From assembly GCA_021786215.1 (NCBI GenBank), contig JAJYNT010000056.1, positions 1 through 6,442 on the forward strand: a stretch of DNA of 6,442 bases. The letters run 5' to 3'. The translations under genes and the position numbers were made by a program. Of the stretch, positions 5,392 to 6,442 are shown piece after piece (the stretch's first letter is position 1; each line of letters starts with the position of its first letter). The DNA comes from Chloroflexota bacterium (GTDB lineage: Bacteria; Chloroflexota; UBA6077). The notes beneath the pieces are model-generated. The model was not told the origin of the DNA. It was given only the letters and a program-made list of their open reading frames with translations, and did not search any database.

Positions 5392-6442
5392 TCACCTGCC
5401 CAACGTTCTGCCGAATTGGTCGACGATCACGGCGATGATCACGACCAATCCCACCGCCACGTACTGCCAGAAGGGCACCACGTTCAACACGACGAGTCCG
5501 AACTGGATGGTGGCGATGATCAGGGAACCAACGACGGTACCGGTGATCGTTCCCTCGCCTCCGAACAGGCTCGCACCCCCGATCACAACCGCTGCCACGG
5601 AGGTCAGCGTCGTCGTTTCGCCGGCATTCGCGGCGCCGCTTGTAAAGCGAGCGGTCCAGAGCACCGCCGCGACACCCGCGAGCAAGGCGGAAATCATGTA
5701 GACTCGGACGAGGGTGCGCCGAACTGGGACGCCTGCCCGGATGGAAGCGTCCAGGCTGTTGCCAATGGCGTAAACGTGCTGGCCAAACTGCGTGCGCGAC
5801 AGCAGGAACCACAGGATGGCCACGACGAAGATGGTCGCGAGTACGACATTAGGCATTATGGGGACGACATCCTTCAACTGATCTGCTCGTAGCCCTGTTG
5901 GAAAGGAGAAGAACGAGAAGCCGCTGCCGGGCGTGAAATACAGCAGGTAACCGTTCCCCAGCTGGCCCAGATAGGGTGGTTGGTTGGCGACTGGATAGCC
6001 TCCTGAGAGTAGGAATGCTGCCCCTTGGATAACGCCCCCCATGCCAAGGGTAGCAATGAAGGCCGGGACTTTAACTCGCGCCACGAGCCATCCGTTCAAC
6101 CAGCCGGGAATGAGCGAAACAGCCAGGCCAACCAGGGCACCCACTGTGATGGTGAGGAATGGGGGCATGCCCGCGGCGAACATGACCTCCATGACCATTG
6201 CGTCTACCACTGCCACGAGCCCAAGAACCCAACCGACAGACAGATCAATGCCGGCAGCAATGATCACGAGGGTTTGCCCGAGTCCGACCAACAGGATCTG
6301 CGTGGCGTATGTGAGAATACCCCAGATGCTGCGGGCGCTCAGAAAATCCGTGTTGTTGATTGCCTTCGTTGCAACAGTAAAGAAGACAACGAGCAGGCAG
6401 AGAAAGAACCATGCCCAGATCCTGCGAATGAGTTCCCAGTTG
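5392..6442 (-). CDS. RbsC-type sugar ABC transporter permease, N-terminus cut by window edge
   Basis: The frame is open from the window edge to the stop at 5392-5394, giving 349 visible residues of a hydrophobic inner-membrane protein. The first membrane segment is visible as WAWFFLCLLVVFFTVATKA, so only a short cytoplasmic N-terminus is missing. Family marks of the CUT2 permeases (RbsC, XylH, FrcC) follow: LVIIAAGIDLSVG at about 58-70, VPAFIATLGMGG at about 125-136, the cytoplasmic YAIGNSLDASIRAGVPV loop at about 224-240, and VAAVVIGGASLFGGEGTITG at about 282-301. Between two membrane segments is a long loop, about residues 152-194, rich in Pro, Gly and Phe (NQPPYLGQ...TGLRADQLKD). The substrate is probably a monosaccharide or polyol. 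A TTG codon at 6291 is not the start: it lies inside a conserved segment after a complete membrane helix. Confidence 0.95.
   Translation of the reverse strand, partial: NWELIRRIWAWFFLCLLVVFFTVATKAINNTDFLSARSIWGILTYATQILLVGLGQTLVIIAAGIDLSVGWVLGLVAVVDAMVMEVMFAAGMPPFLTITVGALVGLAVSLIPGWLNGWLVARVKVPAFIATLGMGGVIQGAAFLLSGGYPVANQPPYLGQLGNGYLLYFTPGSGFSFFSFPTGLRADQLKDVVPIMPNVVLATIFVVAILWFLLSRTQFGQHVYAIGNSLDASIRAGVPVRRTLVRVYMISALLAGVAAVLWTARFTSGAANAGETTTLTSVAAVVIGGASLFGGEGTITGTVVGSLIIATIQFGLVVLNVVPFWQYVAVGLVVIIAVIVDQFGRTLGR

Noticed and set aside
5392..6291. Permease starting at TTG 6291
   Set aside because: The same frame continues upstream to the window edge and encodes a further complete membrane helix, so the TTG is internal.
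1..6442. CRISPR array, tRNA or rRNA genes
   Set aside because: I looked for regularly spaced direct repeats and RNA-like conserved segments and found none.

Overview
The window is GC-rich bacterial DNA, and every supported gene lies on the minus strand, so transcription runs from right to left. The gene set suggests a Chloroflexota-like bacterium, probably from an environmental or metagenomic assembly. The evidence is an ArsA/Get3-type ATPase that appears to continue into an HSP20-like tail, UroD-like proteins beside a sugar transporter, and a palindromic intergenic repeat of the TGTCATCCTGAG type. That placement rests on recall of similar gene neighbourhoods and is only moderately secure.

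Layout in the direction of transcription. (1) 6442-5392: an RbsC-type sugar ABC permease, cut at its N-terminus by the window edge. (2) 5387-4554: a single-domain sugar ABC ATPase, 4 nt after the permease stop. (3) 4393-4553: a 161-bp gap with no gene I can support. (4) 4392-3421: a UroD-superfamily protein with a GTG start, related to cobalamin-dependent methyltransferases. (5) 3410-3046: remains of a second UroD-like gene, with an intact start and N-terminus and an intact C-terminus, but no middle and a frame change between the two ends. (6) 2949-1351: a 532-residue fusion of a ROK sugar kinase and a GmhA-like SIS isomerase. (7) 1334-1135: a 200-bp MITE-like element with 14-bp perfect terminal inverted repeats and 10-bp direct repeats on both sides, full of nested hairpins. 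(8) 1047-1: an ArsA-family ATPase with its own extended -10 promoter, cut at its C-terminus by the window edge.

Genes 1-6 read as a carbohydrate uptake and processing operon. The transporter would bring in a sugar or polyol, and the fusion protein would phosphorylate and isomerise it. The UroD-like proteins may act on a modified, perhaps methylated, form of the substrate; this last step is inference. The substrate-binding protein is not in the window and would be expected just upstream of the permease. arsA looks like a separate transcription unit, separated from the sugar operon by the mobile element.
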